Source: Cypionkella sp.
GTDB taxonomy: Bacteria > Pseudomonadota > Alphaproteobacteria > Rhodobacterales > Rhodobacteraceae
Length of the DNA: 41,580 nt
Direction: 5' to 3'
Assembly: GCF_028290025.1 (NCBI RefSeq)
Contig: NZ_JAQGKQ010000102.1
Span: 1-41,580, forward strand
The notes under the pieces are model-generated. The model ran no database searches and was not told the DNA's origin. It saw only the letters and a list, made by a program, of their open reading frames with translations. This document shows, piece after piece, positions 25,028 through 33,675 of this stretch. The stretch's first letter is position 1; every line of letters starts with the position of its first letter. The translations under genes were made by a program, and so were the position numbers.

Positions 25028-26013
25028 TCGGGTTCATCCTCGTAGCCTATCAACCGCAGCGGGCGGGAGGGTATGCCTTCGATTTCGCACCAGCGCATCA
25101 GACCGTCTTCGGTGCCGTGGGTGATCCAGACCTCCTGCGGGGCAAGTTCGCGGATGGTGGCGGTCAGTTGCGGCCAATCGACATGATCGCTGATTACCAA
25201 CGGCAATTCGACACCGCGTTGACGGGCACGGGCGCGCACTGTCATCCAGCCCGAGGCGTAGGAAATCACCGGGTCGCGGAAGCGCTGCACCCAAGGGCTT
25301 GCGAAGGCTGAGGGCGGCGCGAGGATCAGCTTTGCATCACCGGGGTCGGTTGCCGAAACCAGCGTGCCAAGGTCGATGCCTTGTTCCGCGTGGTAATCGC
25401 AAAGGCGCTTCAATGCGCCGTGAATGGCGATAGGGGCGTGGTGGCCTGCGGCTCGCGCCAAGGCAATCACGCGCTGCGCTTTGCCCAGCGCGTAGGCACC
25501 GACGAGATGCGGGCGTTCGGGAAATTCGGCCATGCTGGCGAGCAGTCTGCTGATTTCGGTCAGTGGGTCTGGGTGGCGGAAAACTGGCAGGCCAAAGGTG
25601 GCTTCGGTGATGAAGATATCACAGGGGATTGGCTCGAAAGGCAGGCAGACTGGATTGGGGGTACGGCAGTAATCGCCTGAGACGAGGATACGCGGGCCGT
25701 TGTCGGGGGCGATCAGGATTTGCGCCGAACCTAAGACATGGCCGGCGGGGTGGAAGCTGACCGTCACTGTGCCGATTCGGGTTGAATTGTCCGCGATCTG
25801 GGGGTTGGCGGTGAAATCGTCGCCGTATCTTATCGCCATAATCTCCAGCGTTTGGCGCGTCGCCATTACCGCGCCATGGCCGGGACGGGCGTGATCGGAG
25901 TGGCCATGGGTGACCAAAGCCCGTGGAACTGGCGTCAGCGGGTCGATGTAGAAATCACCAAGAGCACAGTATAGCCCCTTGTCGGTTGGATAGACAATTT
26001 CGTCCGCCCGCAT
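25024..26013 (-). CDS. Ligase-associated DNA damage response exonuclease (metallo-beta-lactamase/beta-CASP fold)
   Basis: About 329 residues with the metallo-beta-lactamase zinc motif VTHGHSDHARPGHG (HxHxDH at residues 36-41), the second histidine block FHPAGHVLGSAQI, and beta-CASP-type features downstream (ISDHVDWPQL, then VWITHGTEDGLMRW). It matches the putative mRNA-3'-processing-like exonuclease that accompanies bacterial ATP-dependent ligases, and is expected to trim DNA ends before ligation. ATG 26013 (MRADEIVYPTDKGLYC) fits the family N-terminus; GTG 26019 is an alternative 6 bp earlier. It is coupled to the ligase by a 4-bp overlap. Confidence 0.9.
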   Translation of the reverse strand: MRADEIVYPTDKGLYCALGDFYIDPLTPVPRALVTHGHSDHARPGHGAVMATRQTLEIMAIRYGDDFTANPQIADNSTRIGTVTVSFHPAGHVLGSAQILIAPDNGPRILVSGDYCRTPNPVCLPFEPIPCDIFITEATFGLPVFRHPDPLTEISRLLASMAEFPERPHLVGAYALGKAQRVIALARAAGHHAPIAIHGALKRLCDYHAEQGIDLGTLVSATDPGDAKLILAPPSAFASPWVQRFRDPVISYASGWMTVRARARQRGVELPLVISDHVDWPQLTATIRELAPQEVWITHGTEDGLMRWCEIEGIPSRPLRLIGYEDEPE

Positions 26014-26262
26014 GTTCACGCCAGCCTGCGGATTACGGCCAGTATGGCGATCTCAAAGAGCGGCGGGGTAATTTCAGCGTGGGCTGTCATGGCGTCTCTC
26101 TGAATTTTGGCGCAGGCTTGCCAGCAATTAGGCCGTTTGAAGCATCCGTCTAGGTTTGGATGCATCGGCTTTTGCGGTAGGCCTCCACTCTCGTCATCGA
26201 ATGATCGGCGGTTGATCGGATTTCCCGCAACGCCTAAGGGTGGTCTGTGATAGGGGAAAGCC

Positions 26263-26970
26263 ATGGCCGATATTCCGTCTCCCACTCTGCCCGAACGCAA
26301 ACGCGGCTCTGGCGTGCGGCTTGTCTATGAAGTGCTGCGCGATGAAATCCTTGATCTGACGTTGCAGCCCGGTAGCCCGGTGGATGAAGTTGCGCTGGCC
26401 GAGCGTTTTGCGATGTCGCGGACGCCGATCCGCGAGGCGTTGGTGAAGCTGGAGGGTGAAGGGTTGGTTGCGACGCTGCCGAACCGTTCGAGCGTGGTGT
26501 CCAATATTGATTTTCTCAATCTGAACGCGTTTTTTGATGCGTTGACGCTGATGTATCGGGTGACAACGCGTTTGGCCGCGGAATTTCATTCGGCCGAGGA
26601 TATGGCGCAGATTTTGCGGCGGCAGGCGGTGTTTGCCGAGGCGGTTGATGCCGGGGATGAGTTGGCGATGATCGCCCGCAACCGCGATTTTCACCTGACC
26701 ATCGCAGAGGCAGGGCGTAACCCGTATTATGTGCAGCTATTCGGGCGGCTGCTGGATGAAGGACGGCGTATCCTGCGGCTTTACTATTATCCGAACTTTC
26801 AGCGTCGCCAACCGCATCCGTTTGTGCTTGAGCACGAGGCGATCATTGCGGCAGTTGCAGCGCGGGACGTTACACTTTGCGACAGGCTTGCCAAGGATCA
26901 TGCCGATCAGATCGTGCGGCTTATTCAAGATATGATCGCGCGCGATCTGCGGCAAGATTTGCCTTTGTAG
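26263..26970 (+). CDS. GntR/FCD-family transcriptional regulator of the hydroxyproline cluster
   Basis: A 235-residue FadR-subfamily GntR protein. The N-terminal winged helix (residues about 18-85) includes VDEVALAERFAMSRTPIREA, and the C-terminal FCD domain has metal-ligand histidines in ARNRDFHLTIAEAGRNPYY, LEHEAIIAAV and AKDHADQIVR. GGGGAAAG precedes the ATG. It lies 117 bp upstream of the first hydroxyproline gene on the same strand, and TTGTCGACAA in that gap fits the FadR-subfamily consensus. It is therefore the probable local repressor, with hydroxyproline or a degradation intermediate as likely effector (inference). Confidence 0.9.
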   Translation: MADIPSPTLPERKRGSGVRLVYEVLRDEILDLTLQPGSPVDEVALAERFAMSRTPIREALVKLEGEGLVATLPNRSSVVSNIDFLNLNAFFDALTLMYRVTTRLAAEFHSAEDMAQILRRQAVFAEAVDAGDELAMIARNRDFHLTIAEAGRNPYYVQLFGRLLDEGRRILRLYYYPNFQRRQPHPFVLEHEAIIAAVAARDVTLCDRLAKDHADQIVRLIQDMIARDLRQDLPL

Positions 26971-27006
26971 GCGACATCTACCAAGAGCAAACGGCGGTTA
27001 ACATTC

Positions 27007-27037
27007 TTGTCGACAAATAAAATACAGCGCGTATCCT
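27007..27037 (+). promoter_or_regulatory. Candidate promoter and GntR operator of the hydroxyproline genes
   Basis: TTGTCGACAA (27007-27016) is a perfect 10-bp palindrome that fits the FadR-subfamily pattern T-N-G-T-N-N-A-C-N-A. It overlaps a -35-like TCGACA (27010-27015), followed 16 bp later by a -10-like TATCCT (27032-27037). Binding here would block polymerase. The regulator gene ends 36 bp upstream. Confidence 0.5.
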
Positions 27038-27087
27038 GTTAATATCCGATCCACACTCTCTCCGATTCCCTGCCAATGGAGGCTCAC

Positions 27088-28047
27088 ATGAATTCCAGCA
27101 TTTTCTCAGGCACGATCCCGGCGTTGATGACGCCGTGCAAAGCTGACCGCACTCCTGATTTCGACAAGCTCGTTGAGAAGGCCCGCGAGTTGGTGGGGCT
27201 TGGTATGTCGGCGGTGGTCTATTGCGGCTCAATGGGCGATTGGCCGCTGCTGACCACCGAGGAGCGGATGGAAGGCGTAGAACGTCTGGTGCAGGCTGGG
27301 ATTAAGGTTGTTGTTGGCACGGGTGCGGTGAATACCGCGACTGCAGCCGCGATTGCTGCGCACGCGCAGAAGGTTGGCGCGCATGGGTTGATGGTTATTC
27401 CTCGGCTACTGTCGCGCGGCACTGTGGTTGCGGCACAGAAGGCGCATTTCAAGGCGATCTTGACCGCAGCGCCGAAGCTGCCTGCGGTGATCTATAACAG
27501 CCCGTATTATGGTTATTCGACGAAGGCCGATCTGTTCTTTCAAATCCGGGCCGAGCATCCGAATCTGGTGGGCTTCAAGGAGTTCGGCGGCGTTGACGAT
27601 CTGTCTTATGCAGGTGAAGCGATCACCAGTGGCAACCCTGATATCAAGCTGATGATCGGCGTCGATACGGCCGTGTTCCACGGCTATGTGAACTGCGGTG
27701 CCGATGGCGCGATCACTGGGATTGGCAATGTGTTGCCGCGTGAAGTGCTGCATCTGACGGCGCTTTGCCAAGCTGCAATGAAGGGCGATGCCGAGGCGCG
27801 TCGGTTGGCGTATGAGCTGGATACCGCGATGCAGGTGCTGTCGAAGGTCGATGCGGGGCCGGATTTGGTGTTGTTTTTCAAGCATATGCTGGTGATCAAG
27901 GGTGATGCCGCCTACAAGCTGCAATTCAATGAAAGTGATGCTTTGTCGCCAAGCCAAGCTGGCTTTGTTGAGGCACAACTGGCGCTGTTTGACGCTTGGT
28001 ATGCCGATTGGTCGAAACAACCGCAGGCGCTGAAATACGCGGCTTGA
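27088..28047 (+). CDS. Delta1-pyrroline-4-hydroxy-2-carboxylate deaminase-type protein (DapA superfamily)
   Basis: A 319-residue class I lyase-fold protein. The Schiff-base lysine is K164 in NLVGFKEFGGVDD and the catalytic tyrosine is Y136 in VIYNSPYYGYSTKADLF. The N-terminal GTIPALMTPCKADRTPDF and VVYCGSMGDWPLLT are typical of the hydroxyproline-pathway subgroup rather than of lysine-biosynthetic DapA. The known reaction converts pyrroline-4-hydroxy-2-carboxylate to 2-oxoglutarate semialdehyde and ammonia. The start at 27088 has GGAGG 5 nt upstream; an ATG 12 bp earlier overlaps that ribosome binding site. It is followed after 4 bp by the FAD dehydrogenase, and the third gene completes the hydroxyproline set. 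Confidence 0.87.
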   Translation: MNSSIFSGTIPALMTPCKADRTPDFDKLVEKARELVGLGMSAVVYCGSMGDWPLLTTEERMEGVERLVQAGIKVVVGTGAVNTATAAAIAAHAQKVGAHGLMVIPRLLSRGTVVAAQKAHFKAILTAAPKLPAVIYNSPYYGYSTKADLFFQIRAEHPNLVGFKEFGGVDDLSYAGEAITSGNPDIKLMIGVDTAVFHGYVNCGADGAITGIGNVLPREVLHLTALCQAAMKGDAEARRLAYELDTAMQVLSKVDAGPDLVLFFKHMLVIKGDAAYKLQFNESDALSPSQAGFVEAQLALFDAWYADWSKQPQALKYAA

Positions 28048-28051
28048 GTCG

Positions 28052-29284
28052 ATGGAAGTCATCGTCATCGGGGCCGGAGTTATCGGTCTGTCTGCGGCGC
28101 TGATGGCGCAGGCGCGGGGATTGTCGGTGACGGTGATCGACCGCGAAGGTCCGGCTTCAGGCGCTTCGGCAGGCAATGCGGGGGCGTTTGCGTTCACCGA
28201 CATTCTGCCGCTCGCCTCGCCGGGTATTCTGCGAAAAGCACCGAAATGGCTGCTCGATCCGCTGGGGCCATTGTCGGTGCCGCCCGCCTATGCGTTGCAA
28301 ATAGCGCCGTGGCTGTATCGGTTTTGGCGGGCGTGTGCGCCGGGTGCAGTGGCTGCATCAACTGCGGCGCAAACGGCTCTGATGGATCTGTCTAAGGCCG
28401 AGTTAGAGCCGTTTTTGGCAGCCACAGGCACTCTGCCGATGCTGGAAAAGCGCGGCAATCTACAGGTTTATGAGGGCGAGGCGGAGTTCAAAGCTTCACT
28501 TCGCGGTTGGGAGGCGCGGGCTGATCATGGCATCGCATTTCAGCATATGAACTCGGCGGAAATGGCCGCGTTGCAGCCCGGTCTGGCGGCGCGGTTTACG
28601 CATGGCACTTTTACACCGGGTTGGTATTCGATTGCTGACCCGAAGCTTTACACGCTCGCCTTGGCTGAGCGTTTTCGCGCCAATGGTGGGGACATCCTGC
28701 GGGCTGAGGCCACAGGGTTGCAGCATGATGCGAGTGGCGTGACGGTCCTTTGCGCTGGTGCGGACCCGCTTCGTGCCGATCAGGTCGTGCTGGCTGCGGG
28801 GGCGTTCTCGCATCTGATCGCGCGGAGTTTGGGCGAGAAGATACCGCTGGAAACGGAGCGCGGTTATAATACCACGCTGCCAGTGGGTGCGTTTGATCTG
28901 CGCTGCCAGATCACCTTTGGCGGGCATGGTTTCGTGGTCAGCCGGTTATCGACGGGCATCAGGGTGGGTGGTGCGGTGGAACTTGGCGGGCTGAAATTGC
29001 CGCCAAATTTCAAACGCTCTGAGGCGATGCTGAAGAAGGCGAAAGCGTTCTTGCCGGGATTAAAGCCAGAGGGCGGCGTGCAGTGGATGGGGTTTCGCCC
29101 GTCATTGCCCGACAGCCTGCCCGCGATTGGTCATGCCCGCGCTACGCCGCGCGTGATTTATGCGTTTGGACACGGTCATTTGGGCTTGACGCAGAGCACT
29201 GGGACTGCGCGGCTGGTGGCTGATCTTTTGACCGGGCAGACCCCTGCCCTCAACCTTACATCTTTCTCACCGCAACGATTTTAA
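28052..29284 (+). CDS. FAD-dependent D-amino-acid (cis-4-hydroxy-D-proline) oxidoreductase, DAO family
   Basis: A 410-residue DadA/DAO-family flavoprotein. It has the N-terminal dinucleotide fold VIVIGAGVIGLSAALMAQA with an ID(R)E strand end, SGASAGNAGAFAFTDILPL for flavin contact, and the C-terminal GFRPSLPDSLPAIG with FGHGHLGLTQSTGTA. In the hydroxyproline pathway this type of enzyme oxidises cis-4-hydroxy-D-proline to pyrroline-4-hydroxy-2-carboxylate. Its position, 4 bp after the deaminase and 13 bp before the epimerase, supports that substrate. It is a single-polypeptide version rather than the multi-subunit dehydrogenase found in some species. D-proline or other D-amino acids remain possible. 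Confidence 0.87.
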   Translation: MEVIVIGAGVIGLSAALMAQARGLSVTVIDREGPASGASAGNAGAFAFTDILPLASPGILRKAPKWLLDPLGPLSVPPAYALQIAPWLYRFWRACAPGAVAASTAAQTALMDLSKAELEPFLAATGTLPMLEKRGNLQVYEGEAEFKASLRGWEARADHGIAFQHMNSAEMAALQPGLAARFTHGTFTPGWYSIADPKLYTLALAERFRANGGDILRAEATGLQHDASGVTVLCAGADPLRADQVVLAAGAFSHLIARSLGEKIPLETERGYNTTLPVGAFDLRCQITFGGHGFVVSRLSTGIRVGGAVELGGLKLPPNFKRSEAMLKKAKAFLPGLKPEGGVQWMGFRPSLPDSLPAIGHARATPRVIYAFGHGHLGLTQSTGTARLVADLLTGQTPALNLTSFSPQRF

Positions 29285-29297
29285 CAAGGTTCCGATC

Positions 29298-30299
29298 ATG
29301 GCCAGCCATACTTTCTCTTGCATCGACGGACACACCTGCGGCAATCCGGTGCGCTTGGTTACCGGGGGTGCTCCGTTGTTGAAAGGCGCGACGATGCTGG
29401 AAAAACGCGCGCATTTCCTGCGTGAGTTTGACTGGATTCGCACCGGACTGATGTTTGAGCCGCGGGGGCATGATATGATGTCGGGCAGTATCCTGTATCC
29501 GCCGACGCGGGATGATTGCGATGTGGCGGTGCTGTTTATTGAGACTTCGGGTTGTCTGCCGATGTGCGGGCATGGGACGATTGGCACCATCACGATGGGC
29601 GTAGAGAACGGCTTGATCACACCGCGCGCGCCGGGGCGACTGTCGATTGATGCGCCTGCGGGCAAGGTCGATATCAGCTATCGGCAAGACGGTCGGTTTG
29701 TCGAAGAAGTGCGGCTGACCAACGTGCCGGGCTTTCTATATGCAGAAGGGCTGACTGCCGAGGTTGAGGGCTTAGGTGAGATCGTGGTGGATGTGGCCTA
29801 TGGCGGCAACTTTTATGCCATCGTCGATCCGCAAAAGAATTTCCGCGACATTGCTGACCATACAGCGGGCGAATTGATTGGCTGGTCGCCAAAGCTGCGC
29901 GCCGCATTGAATGCGAAATATGAGTTCATCCATCCCGAGCATCCGGCGATCAACGGTCTAAGTCATATCTTATGGACGGGCGCTGCGACGGTGGCCGGGG
30001 CAAATGCGCGCAATGCAGTGTTCTACGGTGACAAGGCGATTGACCGCAGCCCGTGCGGCACCGGCACCTCGGCCCGGATGGCGCAACTGGCGGCTAAGGG
30101 TCAACTGGCGGTGGGAGATGAGTTTGTGCATGAATCGATCATCGGCAGTCTGTTCAATGGGCGGGTAGAGGCGGCAACCACAGTCGCAGATCGCGCTGCC
30201 ATTATTCCGTCTGTTGCGGGCTGGGCACGGATGACAGGATACAACACCATCTTTATCGATGACCGGGACCCCTTCGCGCATGGGTTTGTGGTTAAGTAA
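29298..30299 (+). CDS. 4-hydroxyproline 2-epimerase (proline racemase family)
   Basis: A 333-residue proline racemase-fold enzyme with both catalytic cysteines: C90 in GCLPMCGHGTIGT and C253 in DRSPCGTGTSARMA. The Cys/Cys pair marks a racemase or epimerase; trans-3-hydroxyproline dehydratases have Thr at the second site. The N-terminal SCIDGHTCGNPVRLVTGG is a family hallmark. It converts trans-4-hydroxy-L-proline to cis-4-hydroxy-D-proline, which feeds the flavin dehydrogenase and the deaminase encoded just upstream. Proline racemase activity cannot be excluded from sequence, but the operon favours hydroxyproline. Confidence 0.9.
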   Translation: MASHTFSCIDGHTCGNPVRLVTGGAPLLKGATMLEKRAHFLREFDWIRTGLMFEPRGHDMMSGSILYPPTRDDCDVAVLFIETSGCLPMCGHGTIGTITMGVENGLITPRAPGRLSIDAPAGKVDISYRQDGRFVEEVRLTNVPGFLYAEGLTAEVEGLGEIVVDVAYGGNFYAIVDPQKNFRDIADHTAGELIGWSPKLRAALNAKYEFIHPEHPAINGLSHILWTGAATVAGANARNAVFYGDKAIDRSPCGTGTSARMAQLAAKGQLAVGDEFVHESIIGSLFNGRVEAATTVADRAAIIPSVAGWARMTGYNTIFIDDRDPFAHGFVVK

Positions 30300-30710
30300 C
30301 CCGCCGGGTTGTCGTAGTCGGCGCGAGATCAAGTGCGAACTAGAAGCGCCATAAAAAGTTTGTCCTGGTGCAATGCGCGATAGTTTCTCTGCTTTTGGCG
30401 GGCAGATAAGCGGATAACAACAAAGCCTTCCGAACAGATTTCCATCCAACGTTGTTTTTTTCCGGCGTCTTTGCGCGTGCGGCCTTGCCCCAGCGGTGGA
30501 TCGGACCAGATGATTCCTAACGCGCCGATTAATTCTGCATTTAGCCGCTACTTTGATGTGCGACCGTTCAAGGGTTGGGCGGCATTTGCTAGAAGGCCAG
30601 CTTTCCCCCCGTATCACCCGTCAGGTGATGCGTAACAGTCAGACCGTTCGCCGCTGTTAAGTCTGTTACCGACTGCGCAGCTAGGGCGACGTTCGAGGTA
30701 AGGAGATAGT
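30300..30710. other. 411-bp intergenic region between the hydroxyproline cluster and the PQQ dehydrogenase
   Basis: No credible reading frame is visible here. A loose GGCGC/GCGCC dyad (about 30320-30350) follows the epimerase stop but lacks a T-run, so it is a weak terminator at most. The stretch must hold the promoter of the PQQ dehydrogenase gene; AAGGAG lies 5 nt before its ATG, but I could not fix a -35/-10 pair with confidence. Confidence 0.5.
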
Positions 30711-33095
30711 ATGTACAACGCGGTTTTGGGTGTCGTCTTTGCTGTATTCGGAGCCATTTTGATGCTCGGCGGCGGGTGGCTTTTGGCGCTGGGCGGCAGC
30801 CCTTATTACATTCTGGCGGGGATCGGATTCGTCGCTACCGGGGTCTTGCTCATCCGTAAGCGACGTGCTGCGCTGGCAGTTTACGCGCTGACACTGGCTG
30901 GCACGCTGATTTGGGCGATTTGGGAAATCGGATTTGACTGGTGGCAACTTGCGCCGCGTGGTGGCATTCCGGTGTTGCTCGGCCTGCTGCTTTTGCTTCC
31001 GGTCTCGTACAGAAATTTGAAAAGTGGCAACGCGTTGGAAGGGACCGCACGCTTTCCGATGGCGTTGGGCGGCGTTATTGCGGCCTCGATTGCGGTGGCG
31101 GGCTATGCGATGTTCCAAGACCCGTCCGCGATCAAAGGCGAGTTGACCAAGGACGTGGTGCCACGGCTGCGCACTGCATTGAACACCGGAAATGAGTCCG
31201 GAGACGGTGAATGGCATCAATACGGTCGCACCGGGTTTGGCCAACGCTGGTCGCCACTGGAACAGATCACTCCAGCGAATGTGAAGGATCTCGTGCTCGC
31301 TTGGCAATATCAGACCGGCGACGTGAAGCGACCGGATGATGTTGGTGAGACGACTTATCAAGTGACTCCGATCAAAATTGGCGAAAACCTTTACGTCTGC
31401 ACGCCGCATAACATTGCGATCTCGTTAAATGCTAAAACTGGTCAGGAAAATTGGCGGTTTGATGCCAATTCGGGGATGAATCCGGATCGTCAGCATCAGA
31501 CTTGTCGTGGCGTAACCTGGTGGGAAACGCCGATTGCGCCCGTAGCGAATGCAACGCCAGAGCAAACCGCCCTGCACACCGTTGCCTTGGCGGAATGTCC
31601 GCGCCGGGTCTATCTGCCGACTGCGGACGCGCGTTTGATTGCGTTGAATGCTGATACGGGCAAGCCTTGTAGCTTTTTCGGCGATCAAGGTACGCTGCGT
31701 CTGGAAGTCGGCATGGAATATAATCCCGCCGGATACTATTATTCGACCTCCCCTCCCGTTGTCACCGAAGGCAAGATCATCGTTGGCGGTGCGGTCAATG
31801 ACAACTTCTCGACCAAGTCGCCCTCGGGGGTGATCCGTGCCTTTGATATCGATTCTGGCGCACTTTTGTGGAACTGGGACAGCGGCAACCCCGATGTGAC
31901 CACTCCGATTGATGCAGCGGCAGGCGAGCGCTACACGACCAACTCGCCGAACAGCTGGTCGGTTTTCAGCTATGACGAAACTTTGGGGCTGGTCTACCTG
32001 CCGATGGGCAACCGTGTGCCCGATCAGCTTGGCTATGATCGCACGCCAGAGGTCGAAAGGTTTTCATCCTCTATCGTGGCCTTGGACATTGCGACTGGCC
32101 AGTTACGCTGGGTGCGTCAGACCGTTCACCATGATCTGTGGGATATGGACGTGCCATCCCAACCGGTGCTGATCGACTTGACCCGCGATGGCGAAGTTAT
32201 CCCGGCACTCGTTGGACCGACCAAGCAAGGCGACATTTGGGTGCTGGACCGTCGCACCGGCGAGCCGCTTTCGCCGCGCGAAGAAGTGCCTGCGCCCGGG
32301 GGAGCTATTCCACAGGATTGGACCTCACCAACTCAACCGATCACCAAGCTGACCTTTCGCCCGGAAACGCTGGTTGAGCCGAATATGTGGGGGATTACCA
32401 TGTTCGACCAATTGTCTTGTCGGATTAAGTTTCGCAGCTTGGACTACGAGGGCCAGTATACCCCGCCGACTCTGAAAGGCTCGATCGTATATCCGGGCAA
32501 TTTCGGCACGTTTAACTGGGGTTCGGTTGCTATTGATCCAGAACGTCAGGTTATGTTTGGGATGCCAACCTATCTGCCGTTCACTTCGCGGTTGGTTCCC
32601 GCAGCCGACATTCCTCCGAAAGGCCAGGAAACGGCTAGTGAGCAGGGCTTGAACCGCAATGAGGGTGCAGACTTTGGTGTGGTGATGGGTCCGCTTCTGT
32701 CGGCATTTGGCGTGCCATGCACTGCACCGCCGTGGGGCTTCGTTGCCGGTGCCGATCTGCGCGGCGAGCACGTAGTTTGGAAACACAAGAACGGCACCGT
32801 ACGCGACATGACTCCGCTGCCATTGAAGATCAAAGTCGGCGTGCCGGGCATTGGCGGGCCAGTGATAACGCGGTCGGGAGTGGCATTTTTGGGCGCTGCG
32901 GTGGATGATTATTTCCGCGCCTATGACTTAACGACTGGCGCGCAGTTGTGGGAAACCAGGCTGCCAGCTGGCGGTCAGTCGACCCCGATGACCTATACGG
33001 TCGATGACAAGCAATACGTGGTCATTGTGGCTGGCGGTCATGGCTCGGTTGGTACCAAGCCGGGCGATTACATCATGGCGTACGCGCTGCCGTGA
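30711..33095 (+). CDS. gcd: Membrane-bound PQQ-dependent dehydrogenase, glucose/quinate/shikimate family
   Basis: A 794-residue quinoprotein. About five transmembrane helices lie in the first 140 residues (AVLGVVFAVFGAILMLGGGW, then YYILAGIGFVATGVLLI, then ALAVYALTLAGTLIWAIWEI, and more). A periplasmic eight-bladed PQQ propeller follows, with GDGEWHQYGRTGFGQRWSPL near 163, VHHDLWDMDVPSQPVL near 472, and a C-terminal GGHGSVGTKPGDYIMAYALP. These enzymes oxidise aldoses (or quinate/shikimate) in the periplasm and pass electrons to ubiquinone. AAGGAG precedes the ATG. It is alone in its transcript, with no pqq biosynthesis genes in the window, so PQQ must come from elsewhere. Glucose versus quinate specificity is not decided by sequence alone; the gcd symbol is the best guess. 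Confidence 0.87.
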   Translation: MYNAVLGVVFAVFGAILMLGGGWLLALGGSPYYILAGIGFVATGVLLIRKRRAALAVYALTLAGTLIWAIWEIGFDWWQLAPRGGIPVLLGLLLLLPVSYRNLKSGNALEGTARFPMALGGVIAASIAVAGYAMFQDPSAIKGELTKDVVPRLRTALNTGNESGDGEWHQYGRTGFGQRWSPLEQITPANVKDLVLAWQYQTGDVKRPDDVGETTYQVTPIKIGENLYVCTPHNIAISLNAKTGQENWRFDANSGMNPDRQHQTCRGVTWWETPIAPVANATPEQTALHTVALAECPRRVYLPTADARLIALNADTGKPCSFFGDQGTLRLEVGMEYNPAGYYYSTSPPVVTEGKIIVGGAVNDNFSTKSPSGVIRAFDIDSGALLWNWDSGNPDVTTPIDAAAGERYTTNSPNSWSVFSYDETLGLVYLPMGNRVPDQLGYDRTPEVERFSSSIVALDIATGQLRWVRQTVHHDLWDMDVPSQPVLIDLTRDGEVIPALVGPTKQGDIWVLDRRTGEPLSPREEVPAPGGAIPQDWTSPTQPITKLTFRPETLVEPNMWGITMFDQLSCRIKFRSLDYEGQYTPPTLKGSIVYPGNFGTFNWGSVAIDPERQVMFGMPTYLPFTSRLVPAADIPPKGQETASEQGLNRNEGADFGVVMGPLLSAFGVPCTAPPWGFVAGADLRGEHVVWKHKNGTVRDMTPLPLKIKVGVPGIGGPVITRSGVAFLGAAVDDYFRAYDLTTGAQLWETRLPAGGQSTPMTYTVDDKQYVVIVAGGHGSVGTKPGDYIMAYALP

Positions 33096-33125
33096 TTCCA
33101 GTTTGAATCTTGAAAACATCGCCTT

Positions 33126-33163
33126 AACCCACGGAAGCCAGAAACGGCTTTTGTGGGTTTTGC
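33126..33163 (+). terminator. Rho-independent terminator of the PQQ dehydrogenase gene
   Basis: AACCCACGGAAGCC and GGCTTTTGTGGGTT form a long stem (33126-33139 with 33146-33159) around an AGAAAC loop, ending in TTTTGCTTT. It begins 30 bp after the stop codon at 33095. On the other strand it could also serve the convergent gene at 33196-33675. Confidence 0.75.
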
Positions 33164-33195
33164 TTTGATTATGATGGGGCCGCAGCTGCCTCGGA

Positions 33196-33675
33196 TCAGT
33201 CAGAATTCAGACTGCCATCCTCGATTCTAAAGCCGAGAGGAAACCGTCGGCCTTCGTCCAAGGGCAGGCCAGCATCCTGCATCAGATCATGGGCCATCGC
33301 CTCGACGTTCGGCCCCGCAGCTAAGATATGTTGCCAAATCTGGCGAACGGCCGGCGCAATCCGAGGCTCTGTGACCGCCCGTGCCGTATGAAGCCAGATG
33401 GCAAGACCATCACTGCTGTCATATTCACGCTTTTTGCGCAGCGCCGCGATTTTGGTCTGCGCCGTGCTGGCAAAACGTGTGACGGTTGCCGGCTTCCACG
33501 CGATCAGGTCATAAAGGTTCTGACCAAGCGCAAGATATGAGGCGGCCCAGAACTGCGCGGCAGCGGCATGACTGTCAACGATATGCGGCTTCGCGCTTGC
33601 GAGCTTGTCCGCCAAAGACTGCGCTTCATCAACAAGAGTCGCTACAGCTTTTTCCTGCTTCCATGTACTGAACAT
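33196..33675 (-). CDS. Conserved-looking protein of unknown function, 159 residues
   Basis: I do not recognise a named family. The protein begins MFSTWKQEKAVATLVDEAQS, is mostly helical and alanine-rich, has several tryptophans (FWAASYLALGQNLYDLIAW, IWLHTARAV, IWQHILAAG), and shows no signal peptide or transmembrane segment. A textbook TAAGGAGGA ribosome binding site precedes ATG 33675, which strongly supports a real gene and rejects the longer frame starting at 33798. It converges on the PQQ dehydrogenase gene and shares its terminator region. Confidence 0.75.
   Translation of the reverse strand: MFSTWKQEKAVATLVDEAQSLADKLASAKPHIVDSHAAAAQFWAASYLALGQNLYDLIAWKPATVTRFASTAQTKIAALRKKREYDSSDGLAIWLHTARAVTEPRIAPAVRQIWQHILAAGPNVEAMAHDLMQDAGLPLDEGRRFPLGFRIEDGSLNSD

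Noticed and set aside
30640..30705. AACAG/CTGTT and CAGTC/GACTG inverted repeats upstream of the PQQ dehydrogenase
   Set aside because: The arms are 5 bp, interleaved and imperfect, no better than expected by chance in 400 bp.
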